Positions 35,482-47,741 of a stretch of DNA of 64,000 nucleotides are shown here, one piece after another; within the stretch, counting starts at the first letter, position 1; each line of letters starts with the position of its first letter. The notes below the pieces were generated by a model, which was not told the DNA's origin, made no database searches, and worked only from the letters and a program-made list of their open reading frames with translations. This DNA is from Fratercula arctica. Its lineage: Eukaryota > Chordata > Aves > Charadriiformes > Alcidae. Location of the stretch: NCBI GenBank assembly GCA_947846985.1, contig CANTUZ010000005.1:53967389-54031388 (forward strand). Direction: 5' to 3'. The position numbers were made by a program, and so were the translations under genes.

Positions 35482-38258
35482 CTTCTTTTCAAAATTTTCT
35501 GTCACAAAACAAACAGTCATTAGATGAGCAGATGGTAACGATGCGCTTGGTAGCAAGAAATAATGAATAGTTTGTTGGCATAAATACTATACAGTGCAAC
35601 TGTAAAGATCTAATGTACATAGGATATTTAAAGTGCCCATGGACATGATGTTGAATGTCATTAATAAATTCAACCAAATTATAAATTAAAATGTCAAGCA
35701 TAATAAAACTATAATATTCCATTGTAATTGCCCTGAAAAGGCAATTCTCTTCTTCATTGTCAATGAAATTATAGAGCCAAAGTCCATAATAATCTCTATT
35801 AACTTTATCTTTCCTGCATCATTGTCTCCTACAGGGTACTTCTAAAGAAAGAAGTTACCATGAGGTAAGATGGGGTGTGGGTTTCGAAGACATCAAATAC
35901 TCCACAGTACCTGCCCAAATGTGGTTTGATAAATGTGAGGAAATGTAAGGCAGCTCACTTCTCACTGGAAGTGGGATAAATTCCCTTGCTTTCATCAGGG
36001 CAGCAGCTATCATGGACTATCCGGTGCTTGTTAAATTCACACCCCTGTTTACTTCAAGGTTACTTACTCACATGGCCAGTCATTGCTCACAACTAATAAG
36101 TGATGGATGAAAGTCATCTACGTAAACTTCAAGGCAAAGTTCCAGGCAAAAGCCTGGAGCATCCTGTGCCAGCAGGGCACTCAGCTGTGGCCATTAAGAC
36201 ATGTGGGAAGCAGCAGGTTTCCACCAGATAATGGGGTGTGTGTTTGGAACAGAGAGACCCTCTTTTCGGGGGACTGCAACAAGTGTTTATAACTTGTTAA
36301 ATGGTGGTTTAGCCCTCACCATGGGTTAACCTGCGTGGGATATGTGGCTCCCTCTAGAGACACAGGAAGGATCTGAGTCCTTGCTGAGGAAAAAAGCACA
36401 GATTCCATTTGGAATCTGAAGAACACTCAGACTAATCCCCTTGGAGATGACAAGTTTCTTCATTATGCTTGTTCTCCAAATGTTGACATGATATACTTCA
36501 CATGAGCCTCCTAAGGAGCTCACATGAGCTCCTGCATAGGAGCTGGAAAAAGTCTCTAGTTTACTGAAGTCAGTTCCCTGCTATCGTGTGGAGGCATTTC
36601 ATATAAACCCTCTTTAGAAACCTAGCAAGCTATCTATGAAAATAAGATTTTTGCCCTCGTAGCTTCTACGTGAAAACATTTCTAGGACTTTTCTACTGTT
36701 ATGGCTCCTCTTCTTCTGGTTTCCAGCCAACACAGCCTGTTTGTATCACCTTCCAGGAATGCATTTCCCTGTGTCTTGCCAGGGTGAAGTTCTCTTGGCC
36801 CCATATTCGTTCCCAGATGTGAAAGATGACTGTATCTACTATCTAAACAAGATTTAGATAGAACTTCTGAGGGCAGCCCAAGTTCCAGTATTCTCGGGGA
36901 TTAACCAGTTGCTTTATCTTTTTATCGGTATAGTGGTCTTTCTTGTTTTTATAGCAAATGTACACACTAGCTGTGTATTCTCAGATTTGTTAGGACCTGA
37001 GTACGCTGAGTATGTCTGAGAGCAGACAGTGACCACTGCCGTGACCTGCAGTATGAAGTGCTAATGCTAAATTTTAATTTCCTTAAACTAAAAGATGGAG
37101 TATGGCTCTAGATGGGAATATGATTCAACAATTCGCATCTCTTTTTAAGCAGAGCTTTCCTGCTTCCTCCCAGCCAAAAAAAACAACAAAGCCCTTATGT
37201 GCTGCAGACAAATGAAGCAATCATGTACTACAGAGGATATTTCGAAAGTACTTGCTGTTTAACATTTCATAGACTGTTTTTATCTAGTTATTTGAGGTAT
37301 TGCACACTTAAGTGAAAAAGAGGATAATTTTTGTCTGTCCATGACCACTTCCTGTGTCCAAACAGAGTTTAGCTTACATTTCAAAGAATTTCTGAAGCAA
37401 AGCGTATCATTTTTCTGCAGCAAGCAGAAAATGACGTGGCTGTTGTTTTAACTTTTACTATAACAGATCAGTTAAAAAACTTCTCTTAGTATTACAGCTC
37501 TCTACAGAAATATTAAAGAAGTACTTCTACCAGAAGCTGGAAAACACTGAATATTGTCATCAAGTTTTCCCCACATACTTTTTCCTTTAGAGAGGATAAT
37601 CACGTTAATTTCAACATTTTGAAATTAGAAAATTTCAGCCACAAATATTTTTTTTGTTACCATTTCAAAGCTGAAGCAACTGGAAAGGTTTTAGTAAATC
37701 TGGGCTGTATTTTTAATAGGCAAATTGGAAATTCAGAAAATAATTCTCTGCCAAATCATAGATCAGTTTGTCTATGGAAATAAAAGGGGTAATTAAATTT
37801 AAATTGTGGCCTTCCACCCGCCCCCTACACTCACCCCAGTCCTAATTAGTGAGCATGGCCTTAGCAATTCAGTGGTTGTTTTATACATTAAATCACCAGA
37901 AGAGTTTATAAATTGGACCTGGTTGTTCAGTCACTACTGGGATTATGCTAACTTTGAGTCACTGTGAAGGCTGTTTCTAACCTAAAAGGTGATTTCATCA
38001 GTATTTGGCTTTAACAACTACTTAATAAGTCCCCATGACTTCAAAGGTTGTTTTATCCTAATTTCAGGCTAAGCATATTTCCCCAGAACAGCAGATCCCA
38101 CTGGTCCCTTGCATATTTGCTTGATTAATATTTCATGGCAACATCCGCACACAACCGAGTCACAAGCGGAGAAATGAAATTAACCTAACATGGAAATTCC
38201 ACCAACTGCAGAAAGCATCATTTGCAAGTTTCTAAGAAAAATCATGTGCAATACTTAC

Positions 38259-38361
38259 AAAATCAGAAGCCCTGCTGCATTCCACTGACCACGCTGCTCT
38301 CCACACTGTTACTTATACTGCTACATCATCTTCTGCTTAATTTCCACTGTTAAACATTAAA
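38259..38361 (-). promoter_or_regulatory. Serpin 2 non-coding exon 1 and promoter
   Basis: A GTAAGT donor follows base 38259, and the next usable acceptor is the one before exon 2 at 35499 (intron of about 2.76 kb). In sense direction, TTTAATGTTTAAC at 38361-38349 matches 11 of 13 positions of the HNF1 consensus. A TATA-like TATAAG lies at 38318-38313, placing a start near 38,285. The distance from the HNF1-like site to the exon 1 donor (about 90 bp) is nearly the same as in serpin 1. Exon 1 is assigned by position and motif, not by transcript data. Confidence 0.6.
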
Positions 38362-41300
38362 CAGACCTGATAAAAATTAGAGCCAACTAAAAAAAAAAAA
38401 AAGAAAAAAAGAAAAAGGAAGAAACAGTGCAAATATTGATGAAATAGGGTTTCCAAGGATCATCTCCACAATTCAGGCAATGGAACTGACAATCTTCAGC
38501 CATTTGAATAGCAGCTGTGACTTTCTGCCTGTTGCCTCTGACCATGTGGAGGAGCTTAGGGCAAACACTGTGTAATTAGGACCCTACTGGAAATCAGGAG
38601 GTTGTGCCTGGAAACCACTGGAAACATACGCTCGCTGTTGGTGCCAGAAGTCAGACTTTCCGCGCTGTGCTAAAGCACACGTAGAGCTGACAGCCACGCG
38701 CCGCAGCAGCTCGGCGCTCTTCCCACATCGCACCAGAGCCAAACCTGCCTCCTGATCCTCAGCCTGAATATGGACTCCAAACCAGTTGCCTGTACCTTCT
38801 CAACCCAGCTGTAATTGCACGCCATTGAGAGAGTATGTGATAGACAAGTTTCCCTGATGGGTTTCCTACTCTGACTGATGTGGTCCCTTCGTACATCTCA
38901 GTTCTGTGTGCATCTGAGTTACCGCCCCGGGCAGGTGATGGGAAAACAAGTAGCAAGCTGTTTTCTCTACTCCCACACATGCACACACTGCATGTGCACA
39001 CTCACTTCTTCTCCTTGTCCCCCTCACACAAATTTAAATTGTTGGTATGAAGAAAAAAGGACTGCTTGTTTCTATTAACTTTTTTCCAACAGGAATGAAA
39101 TGCTAGTGGACCAAGCTGACTGAATTTTTCCCATTAACAACAAAGTCCAAGACTGAGCGGCGACATGAAATACATTTCCCCATTTGTGACGACTCTTCTT
39201 CCTTTGTACTTGTTTACTCATACATATAATTTTGACATTGCAAACATAGATAAACATGGAGACAGAACATCGATAAACCTTGTCTTGGCACTCCCCTTCT
39301 TTGTTTTCCTCTTTGTTTCTTTTTCCTCTTTCCTTTTTACTTGTTCCTTCTAATTCTGACTGTAAATGGTCACAAACAGAAAAATCAACAGATTATTTCA
39401 CTCATTAAAGCGTAGGAGAATAACAGGTCATGGTGGTCAAGGATGAACTGTGTTTCAAAATGGTTATAAGCTTCTTGTTTTCTTTTTCATTTGTGAGGCC
39501 TTGTAATTACTGTTTTGTTTTTAATAATGTTAAAGTACATTTTAACAAGGCATTTCCCTCGGATTTCATTAGAGCAGCAGCCATAAGGTGCTACACCAGC
39601 TTTAACCTAAAATGATGAACAGATGCACTTGTGCCAGGTGTACCACGTACTGCCATGAGCCATTTACAGTCCCACCTCTCTACTGACCACAGTTTCAGTC
39701 CTAAAACTATGTCATGAAACCACGTTAACCAGATTCATAATGATCAATCATCCACTGAACTAGATTTTGCTTCTCTACTACTTATTTTTCATAGAAATAA
39801 AAGTCCCGAATACCAAAATAACCAAACAGATGTGGTTTATTCCTTCTGATAATTAAAACCACGTCCAAGTCTACATTACCGAAGTCTATGTTACTGCTGT
39901 GCACTTCATGTAGGTCAGTATCTATACTGCACCTCAACTCGCGTTTTGACTTCTTTAGAAGAAATAGACCCCTATAACATTTCATACATTTACCAACATG
40001 TTGCAACCAGCTTCCTGCCAGCTTGTTTTGTTTTGAACAAATCATTCTGAAGCAGGTTTAAAGAGATCTTACTTAGCCAATGGAACATATATTCGATGAC
40101 AACAGAACCATTCAACTTGTCCAGTGTTTTTGTTACGCTTCTAGACCTCAGGTCAGGAAAATATAGTTTTTGTGTCAATTTAACAACAACAATAGCTGTT
40201 CTGGGATTACACATCACAGGCACACAGGTTACTTAAATATCAAAAAAATCTTTGCCCCTATAGATCTATTATATCCAAAGTAACACAAAGATTTCTAAGT
40301 ACATAGACCACAAGTACATTGACATAGCAGCAATATGAAGGAAACTTAATGTGGAATTAGTAAGGAAATGGACATTGCCTTCCCCTCCCTTCCCCCTAAT
40401 ATTTTCAAGTTATTTAATAGTCTTTGGGAAGGATCTGGCAGTCAGAATGCAGAGAAAATTGTTAAGATTGAAGATGTATGCATGTCTGGTGAATTGTGGT
40501 TCTTCTAGTCTGTATGAGGCACGAATAATGAAGAAAAAAGGCCCAATCTGCCCACAGTGGTCATGCCATGCTTTCAACACCTCTTGGAGCATCTCCTCCA
40601 CTGCCCTCCCAGGAAGGCAAAGTCCATTAGTTTAGAAAGGGAATGTGAAATGGGGATGAAATACAGTCTGTATACAGTGACAAGAACATTCATGAGGAGG
40701 GGGAAGTTCTGGTCACCGAAGTGTTTTTCATTTGAATTAACATCACTAATAATATGTATAAACGAAGTAGAGAGCAGGAACTGTATTTAAAAAATATATA
40801 TACTGTTACAATGGCAATGACCATGAGTGAACACTCATCACCATTTTTTGGTTGGAAAACCAATGCCAGTTACAAATTACCTACTAAAACGTAGCAGGTG
40901 TGTTACACGTATGGTGTAACATGGTAATAACAACTAAACCTCCTACTACTGCTTCAGAGGTGTGCTGGTTGACAGATATGACAAAGGACCTACAGCAGAC
41001 TTGAGCCCTCCTGAAAAAGGAGCAGGAGAGGAGAAGCCTTTATTTAGAACCCAGAAACTGTCAAAAGAAGGCCTGTTTTTCATTATTTCTGCATGTAACA
41101 TCTTCACCGTGGAGTTTCTTTTCAGCCTTGAGTGTTTCTGTAATACTAGTATTAGTAACACAATAGCTTTCTGAGATTTACATATCTGAATGATTTCCAA
41201 CAGAGGTCTTGTGAAAGAACAGTATGCATTCCATTTCGTTTTCCTTCTAACCCCCAAAATAGTTGACAAAACAACCATGTTGCAATCTTATTGACTACAA

Positions 41301-41463
41301 AGTTCTCCAAGAATGTTTTCCATTGCACAAATACTGTTCAAGATACTGGAATGACTTCAGGATGAGATGGACTGCCTGATGAGAGAACCACGGGGCTGAA
41401 AATTGAGGATAGGTTGCTATCTCTGTTGAGCAGCTCAGCTTTGACCTTGGGAACATCACTAAC
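38362..41463. other. Intergenic DNA upstream of serpin 2
   Basis: An A-rich tract at about 38,389-38,420 and otherwise unique-looking sequence. No gene, element or relic I can support before the solo LTR. Confidence 0.5.
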
Positions 41464-41965
41464 TGTTGTGGTTTAACCCCAGCCAGTAACTAGAACCACG
41501 CAGCCACTCGCTCACTCCCTCTGTGTGTGTGTCCCATAGGGTAGGGACGAGAGAGAGAGAAAAGAAGTGGGGAAAAAAACCTCGTGGGTTGAGATAAAGA
41601 TAGTTTAATAGAACAGTAGAGCAGGAAAAAAAAGTAGTAGTAAAAGAGTATACAAAATAAAGTGACACAACACAAGTTGCTCTCATCACCCAATGATCCA
41701 TTGCCTAGCTCGTCCCAAGCAGTGAACGTGGATTCCACCCCCCAGCCAACCCCTATTTATATATTGAGCATGGTGTCTATGGTATGGAATATTTCTTTTG
41801 CCAGCTTGTCCTGTCTATGCTCCCTCTCAGCTTCTATAGGAAGCTGAAAAAGCCCTTGACTAATGTAAACTTTACGTAGCAACAACTAAAACAATACGTG
41901 TTATCAATATTATTCTCATAATAAATACAAAACACAGCAGCTACTAGAAAGGAAATTACAGGACA
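41464..41965 (+). mobile_element. Second solo LTR of the same family (502 bp)
   Basis: It begins TGTTGTGGTTTAACCCC and ends CAGGACA. Flanking 5-mers CTAAC (41459-41463) and ATAAC (41966-41970) match at four of five bases. It is about 110 bp shorter than the copy at 19,980, with part of the loss just before the 3' end. AATAAA occurs inside. No internal viral genes are present. Confidence 0.85.
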
Positions 41966-42940
41966 ATAACGCTGTCTGATGGGCTTCAGTTTTCTCATCT
42001 GTAAGATAAAAATGACACATCTAACCTCCTCATTGAGATAAAATGACATGAAAATAAAGTTATTTTCAATGGCCTTGAGCATCATTTCAGTTCTTTATTG
42101 AGTTTACTGAAGACAGAATCATTTTTTATCAGTTTGGTACCATGGCACCTCTGTTGGTAATGATGATACACAATTTGAAAATCTATGGTCTGCAGGATGC
42201 AGATTTACACAGCTTCAAAGTGAAATTAGGAATGTTCCTCAGTTGCACGCTTCCATAAAAAGTCCTCCGGACTTTACAGAAGTCTTCTTTCCTGGTGTGC
42301 TTAGTGCTTGCATCCAAGAGGTGCTAGCTAGGTGATTAAGCACACATAAATTACAAGTATTAGTAATCTGCAGGTACCACATGACGCTGCCCAAGCCAAC
42401 CCTTTTAGCAGAATTTTTTTCCATTTGTGACTAGAAAATGCAGGTATCTATTGCCAGTACCTACAACACAAGAGTCTGATACAGGAACATAGAGAAGGAT
42501 AAGATCATTGTGCTCGCTAAAAAGTTATGTTTTCACCTTCCAGTTTGACCCAAGCACCACGCCAGCAGGGATCGTTTCACTTGAACCTCTTCATCTACTG
42601 CCAGTCCAGTGTTGTGCTTTTAAAATCATACTATTTTCCTATGGCAATGCACCTGAATCCTGCTCTGGCTGTTTAAACAAAGAAAGGGAGGATGATCATC
42701 CTCAATGGGTAGCTATAAGCAGACAGGAAGTTAAGTTTAGACAAAAAGAACCTGTGACTGAGCTGGGAAGGGAAGCAGAAACTCCCAAGTCCCAGCCCAA
42801 TGCTGTGTAACTACTGGCCCATCCTTCTTTCCTAATAATGTTCTTGCGTTAAAGAAAGAAAGAAATTAATCAATTAATTATGGGTTTCCAACAGCAATAT
42901 AGTACTTAAAATTGTAATAAATGTGTGTCTATAGAACATG

Positions 42941-43013
42941 AAAATATAGTTAACAAGAACCATCCCAATGAGTAATTCAAGACTTAAGCAACTAACATTA
43001 TTTTGAAAGCCTT
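42941..43013 (-). pseudogene. Short serpin exon-2 relic
   Basis: ATAGTTAACAAGAACCAT at 42946-42963 is an exact 18-base match to the 3' part of serpin 1 exon 2, and 16 of these bases also match serpin 2. The following 45 bases align with gaps (TCAAG, CAACTA, ATTATTTT). The minus strand reads MVLVNYIF, the family's usual VLVNY(V/I)FF strand. The donor is lost and upstream sequence soon ceases to resemble a serpin. It sits between serpins 2 and 3. Confidence 0.6.
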
Positions 43014-45799
43014 CATTAAAAAGTACTTCTTCACCTTCCCATTCGGTCCACTGACCCTGCTATCTGGGACCATCTCACCTGAATTGTTTCCTTTTCCTCC
43101 TCTGTACTCCTCAGTGATACCGAATCGAGTGCCTACCTTTAATCGCACAACTGATCAAGTAAGGCTGATCAAAGTGGCTTGAAGTAAACAGTAATGACAT
43201 TATTCTGTGACTCAGAAGCTCAGCTGCCCAAGCACACAATATGGATTTTGGCTAATGCTCAAAGAAAGGACCCAGAAAGTGGTCTTGCAAGCCACAGAGG
43301 CAATTTACCTTGTTTACTGTTCCATGTAAGAACTGCTCTGTTGAAAATGAGGGTACAAATATAGGAGTCCACCAGGGAACAAACGCAGAAGGGAGGCAGA
43401 TTTCAATTTTATTTTGAATGGATATAGCTTAGATTAAACTATGTTCCCGCCATAGCTTTTAACTTTGTTGGGAGAAGATTTAGGCCAACACTGCAGAGCT
43501 TTTAAAAATCCTACTCTAGATCAACATGCAGACAGGTGAAAAAAAGGCCATTTTTCCATGTCATGAGCCATTTCACAAGCATCTCAATTTTCTTAGTTTT
43601 AACAGAAAACTGTGGAATTGTGATTATTTCAGTACAGATCAAAAATTCCTTACCTCAAACTAGTCTAGTCCTGTCTAGTGTTGGCTCCTGCATACTGATA
43701 TCCCTCTGACATTCTTTTCCTGCCTTTTTTCACACCACCCACAGTCACTTGCAGACCACTCTGATCTCCTTGGCACACCATGCCCTTACCCCCTGCTCCC
43801 TCCATCGTCTTGGAGGACACTGGCCAATAGAACCTGTTGAAGAATCATGGAGGAAAGCATTCCCAAATGAGTCACAGCAAGACCCTTCATAAAAAGTCAA
43901 CCTTTAGGGACCAGGAAAAGCCCAGACTGATTTTCACAGAATACCAGGTGTCTTCTTTCATAGAGCAGCAGAGCATTATGGCACTCTTGGGGCTGGGGTC
44001 AGCAAGAAGGGGGCTCAGCTCTAGAGAGCAACAAGGTTAATCAGGTCACAAGAACTTCTAGGTGACGATGTCCTGCTCTCAGGTTCATTGATCAGCCAGT
44101 GAGAGTATTTTTTTTTCCCTTGATGATGCAATGCTTTTAAATTAATGGCTTTGGTAGAACTTAGGTGGGTGGGGATTATGAAAACCAGTTTGAACTGGTC
44201 TCCGGCCTTTGTGAATGCTCCAGCTCTCATACTAATGATGATTGAATTAATCTCTTAACAAACACGTTTGTTTTTCTAATTCGCCTCCACACTCATAATT
44301 ACTATAACTCCAAACCCAACACCCAAATATTACAGCACAGATGACACTTAGCATCCCCTGCTCTTTGGAGATCTCTGAACTATTGAGATCCCTCCTGGGG
44401 TAATTTGTGAGGAACAATGACTAGGATCTCCTCACCAGAAACAGAATCCTGCAAGCCAGGACTAAGTAAGAGAATTCACTGTCTCCAAAGGAGGCATTTT
44501 TTTGCCAGCATGTTCTAAACACATTTCCCTTCATAATTTACTGTAAAACCAGTTATTTCTACTACTGCTCCATGGGCACTCAGTGCACAGCCAAAGCTAA
44601 GAAGTTGATAAATCCTTTGAGCTGGGGGTCCCTACTTCATCTTTGATGGTAGTAGGCTTATAACTGAGCTACAACTTCAATGTTGTATTGCTTACAAACT
44701 ACTTCGCAAATGTTCACTTCAATTTTTTCTGCATCTGAGAAACTTTCCTAGATTGTACAAGTACCCAGATTCTTCCTGTAGCCCTTATTGCCCCCCTTAA
44801 AAATCCTCTCTCAGAAAAACTTCTTGGAAGTTGTCTGAGGGAGCAATTTCCATATAAGAAAGCAGAGTCAGAGAAATCAGAACATTTTCAGGAATGCGTT
44901 GGCTTTTGTCAGCATTTTCAAACAGCAATGATGAAAACGTTCCACGCTACCTTTTATCTTATAAGATGCTATGAAGTGATAAACTTTTCTATCACTTACC
45001 AATAAAGTAAGTGATAGAAGCATTGCTGTTAACTGTGGAAATAAAAATGCTCTTAACTGCCAGCCCCATACTGTTGTCTTAGACACCCTTGGGCGTAGCA
45101 AAAGGAAATAAACACTTAGGCTTTGGCTCTGAGTTGAGCCCATAGATGTATAGTTTATGTATAGGTAACATTATCCTATAAGCCTTATAAAATGGCCACT
45201 CTTAGCTTAAACTAAAAGTTCATCTAGTTCAGTATCCAGTGCTGCACAGTGTGGGCATACTGTGGCACAGGGGCACACTGATGTTTCCTTTCTCTCTTCC
45301 TTTCTTCATATCTCCCACTGCTTGATTTCCTTTTTCACCAGCACTGAGCGTGGAGATGACACATTCAGTGGCCTATCCAGCATCATTGTAAAATCTCTGC
45401 CCTGAGTGGCAATACCTAACCACCCACCGCACCATATATATAAAGCAGGGGCTTCTTTCATTGTATTTGTTGCTTTGTATTTATTGGCAGTGACTTTCCT
45501 CTGCCATTTTATCAGGCAGTCACTGAGTTCCGTGAGATCCCTACCCATGAACAAGGTGAGACCAACAACAAAATGTGTCATCTCATAATTTATTGAAGTC
45601 CCACATGATCTCTGACTTCTCTGAATAACGTCTGCCTGAAATTATTTCTTATAAAGGGTCTTCCCTCCTTATTATCTTAGGGGTTTTTTTGAGATCGTTC
45701 GTTGAGGGATCTTATCTCTTTTCTGACCTATATGACATATACCAATCAAACCATTGTAATCCACACACATATCAACCCTTTCAAAGAATCCTTTGGTAA
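43014..45799. other. Intergenic DNA before the long CR1
   Basis: No supported gene. The sequence next to the serpin relic at 42.95 kb soon stops resembling a serpin on the minus strand. Confidence 0.5.
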
Positions 45800-47645
45800 A
45801 GGATTCTGGCTACTGCTATAAAAGACAATAAAAAGTGTTTCTATAAATACATCAACAACAAAAGGAGGACTAAGGAGAATCTTCATCCTTTATTGCATGT
45901 GGGGGGAAAACATAGTGACCAACGATGAGGAAAAGGCTGAGGTATTTAATGCCTCCTTTGCCTCAGTCTTTAATGGTAAAACTAGTTCTTCTCTGGGTAC
46001 TCAGCTCCCTGAGCTGGACGACAGGGATGGGGAACGAATGAACCCCCCCATAATCCAAGGAGAAATGGTGAGTGACCTGCTACATCACTTAGGCGCACAC
46101 AAGCCTATGGGGCCAGATGGGATCCACCCAAGGGTACTGATGGAGCTGGCAGAAGTGCTCACAAAGCCACTTTCCAACATTTATCAGCAATCTTGACTAA
46201 CTGGGGAGGTTCCAGACGACTGGAGGCTAGCAAATGTCACGCCCATCTACAAGAAGGGCTGGAAGGAGGGTCCGGGGGACTACAGGCCTGTCAGTCTGAC
46301 CTCGGTGCCAGGGAAGGTTATGGAGCACATCAGCTTCCAACTATCACATGGTACATGCAGGACAACCAGGTGATCAGGCCCAGTCAGCATGGGTTTATGA
46401 AAGGCAGGTCCTGCTTGACTAACCTCATCTCCTTCTATGACAAGGTGACCCACTTGACCGCCTTAGCGGACAAGGCAAAGGCTGGGGACGTTGTCTACCT
46501 AGACTTTAGTAAAGCTTTGGACACTGCTTCACACAGCATTCTGCTGGAGAAACTGGCTGCTCGTGGCTTGGATGGGCATACGCTTCACTGGGTAATAAAC
46601 TGTCTGGATATCCAGGCCCAAAGAGTTGTGGTGAATGGAGCTAAATTCAATTGGTGGCCGATCACAAATGGTGTTTCCCAGGGCTCAGTACCGGGGCCTG
46701 TTGTCTTTAATATCTTTATCAATGATCTGGAGGAGAGGATCAAGTGCACCCTCAGTAAGTTTGCAGACAACACCAAGTTGGGCAGCAGTGTTGATCTGCT
46801 TGAGGGTAGGATGGGTCTACAAAGGGATCTGGACAGGCTGGATCGATGGGCCGAAGCCAATGGTATGAGGTTCAACAAGGTCAAGTGCTGGGTCCTACAC
46901 GTGGGGCACAACGACCCCATGCAGCATTACAGGCCTGGGGAAGAGTGGCTGGAGAGCTGCCTGGCACAAAAGGATCTGGGTGTGTTGGTCAACAGACAGC
47001 TCAATGTGAGACAGCAGTGTGCCTAGGTGGCCAAGAAGGCCAAGAGTATCTTGGTTTGTATTAGCAATAGTGTGTCCAGCAGGACTAGGGAAGCGATTGT
47101 ACCTCTGTACTCAGCACGGGTGAGGCCCCACCTCAAGCAGTTCAGTTTTGGGCCCTTCATTACAAGAAAGACACTGAGGTGCTGGAGCGTATCCAGAGAA
47201 GAGCAACAAAGCTGGTGAGGGGTCTAGAGCACAAGTCTGATGAGGAGTGTCTGACGGAACTGGGGTTGTTTAGTCTGGAGAAAAGGAGGATGATGGAAGA
47301 CCTTATCGCTCTCTACAACTACCTGAAAGGAGGGTGTAGCCAGGTGGGGATCGGTCTCCCAAGTAACAGGCAATTGGACAAGAGGAGACAGCCTCAAGTT
47401 GTGTCAGGGGAGGTTTAGATTGGATATTAGGAAAAATTTCTTCACTGAAAGCGTTCTCAAGCATTGGAACAGGCTGCCCAGGGAAGGAGTGGAATTGCCA
47501 TCCCTGGAGGTATTTAAAAGACGGGGTAGACATGGTGCTGAGGGACATGGTTTAGTGTCAACTTGGTAGTGCTATGTGAACGATTGGGCTTGGTGATCTT
47601 AAAGGTCTCTTCCAGCCAAAATTATTCTATCATTCTAAAATTTCT
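45800..47645 (+). mobile_element. Long CR1 copy with decayed reverse transcriptase
   Basis: The plus strand encodes the second half of a CR1 ORF2 protein. [11 protein letters not shown] lies near 46,110; a frameshift falls near 46,195-46,330; then come [73 protein letters not shown] and [11 protein letters not shown]. The 3' UTR ends with the typical tail near ATTATTCTATCATTCTA at 47,620. It is inactive: a stop at 46,195, a frameshift, a stop at 47,024, further frame changes, and FADN in place of the catalytic FADD. The 5' boundary is approximate. Confidence 0.9.
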
Positions 47646-47741
47646 ATGATTAGTGGTAGACTTGGCAGTGTTAGGTTGACGGTTGGACTCAATGATCTTG
47701 AAGTTCTTTTCCAACATAAACAATTTCATGATTCTATGAAA
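47646..47741 (+). mobile_element. Second CR1 3' tail, directly behind the first
   Basis: The sequence GTTGGACTCAATGATCTTGA followed by AGTTCTTTTCCAACATAAAC and ATGATTCTATGA is a CR1 3' end in the same orientation, abutting the tail of the long copy. It is a short independent fragment or a duplicated tail. Confidence 0.75.

Noticed and set aside
39782..40045. Minus ORF ending in NKPHLFGYF, vaguely like the serpin FNRPF strand
   Set aside because: The hinge and GKxVNP end are absent and the nucleotide sequence does not align with any exon 5.
46585..46920. 111-codon minus ORF
   Set aside because: Antisense shadow of the CR1 reverse transcriptase frame.
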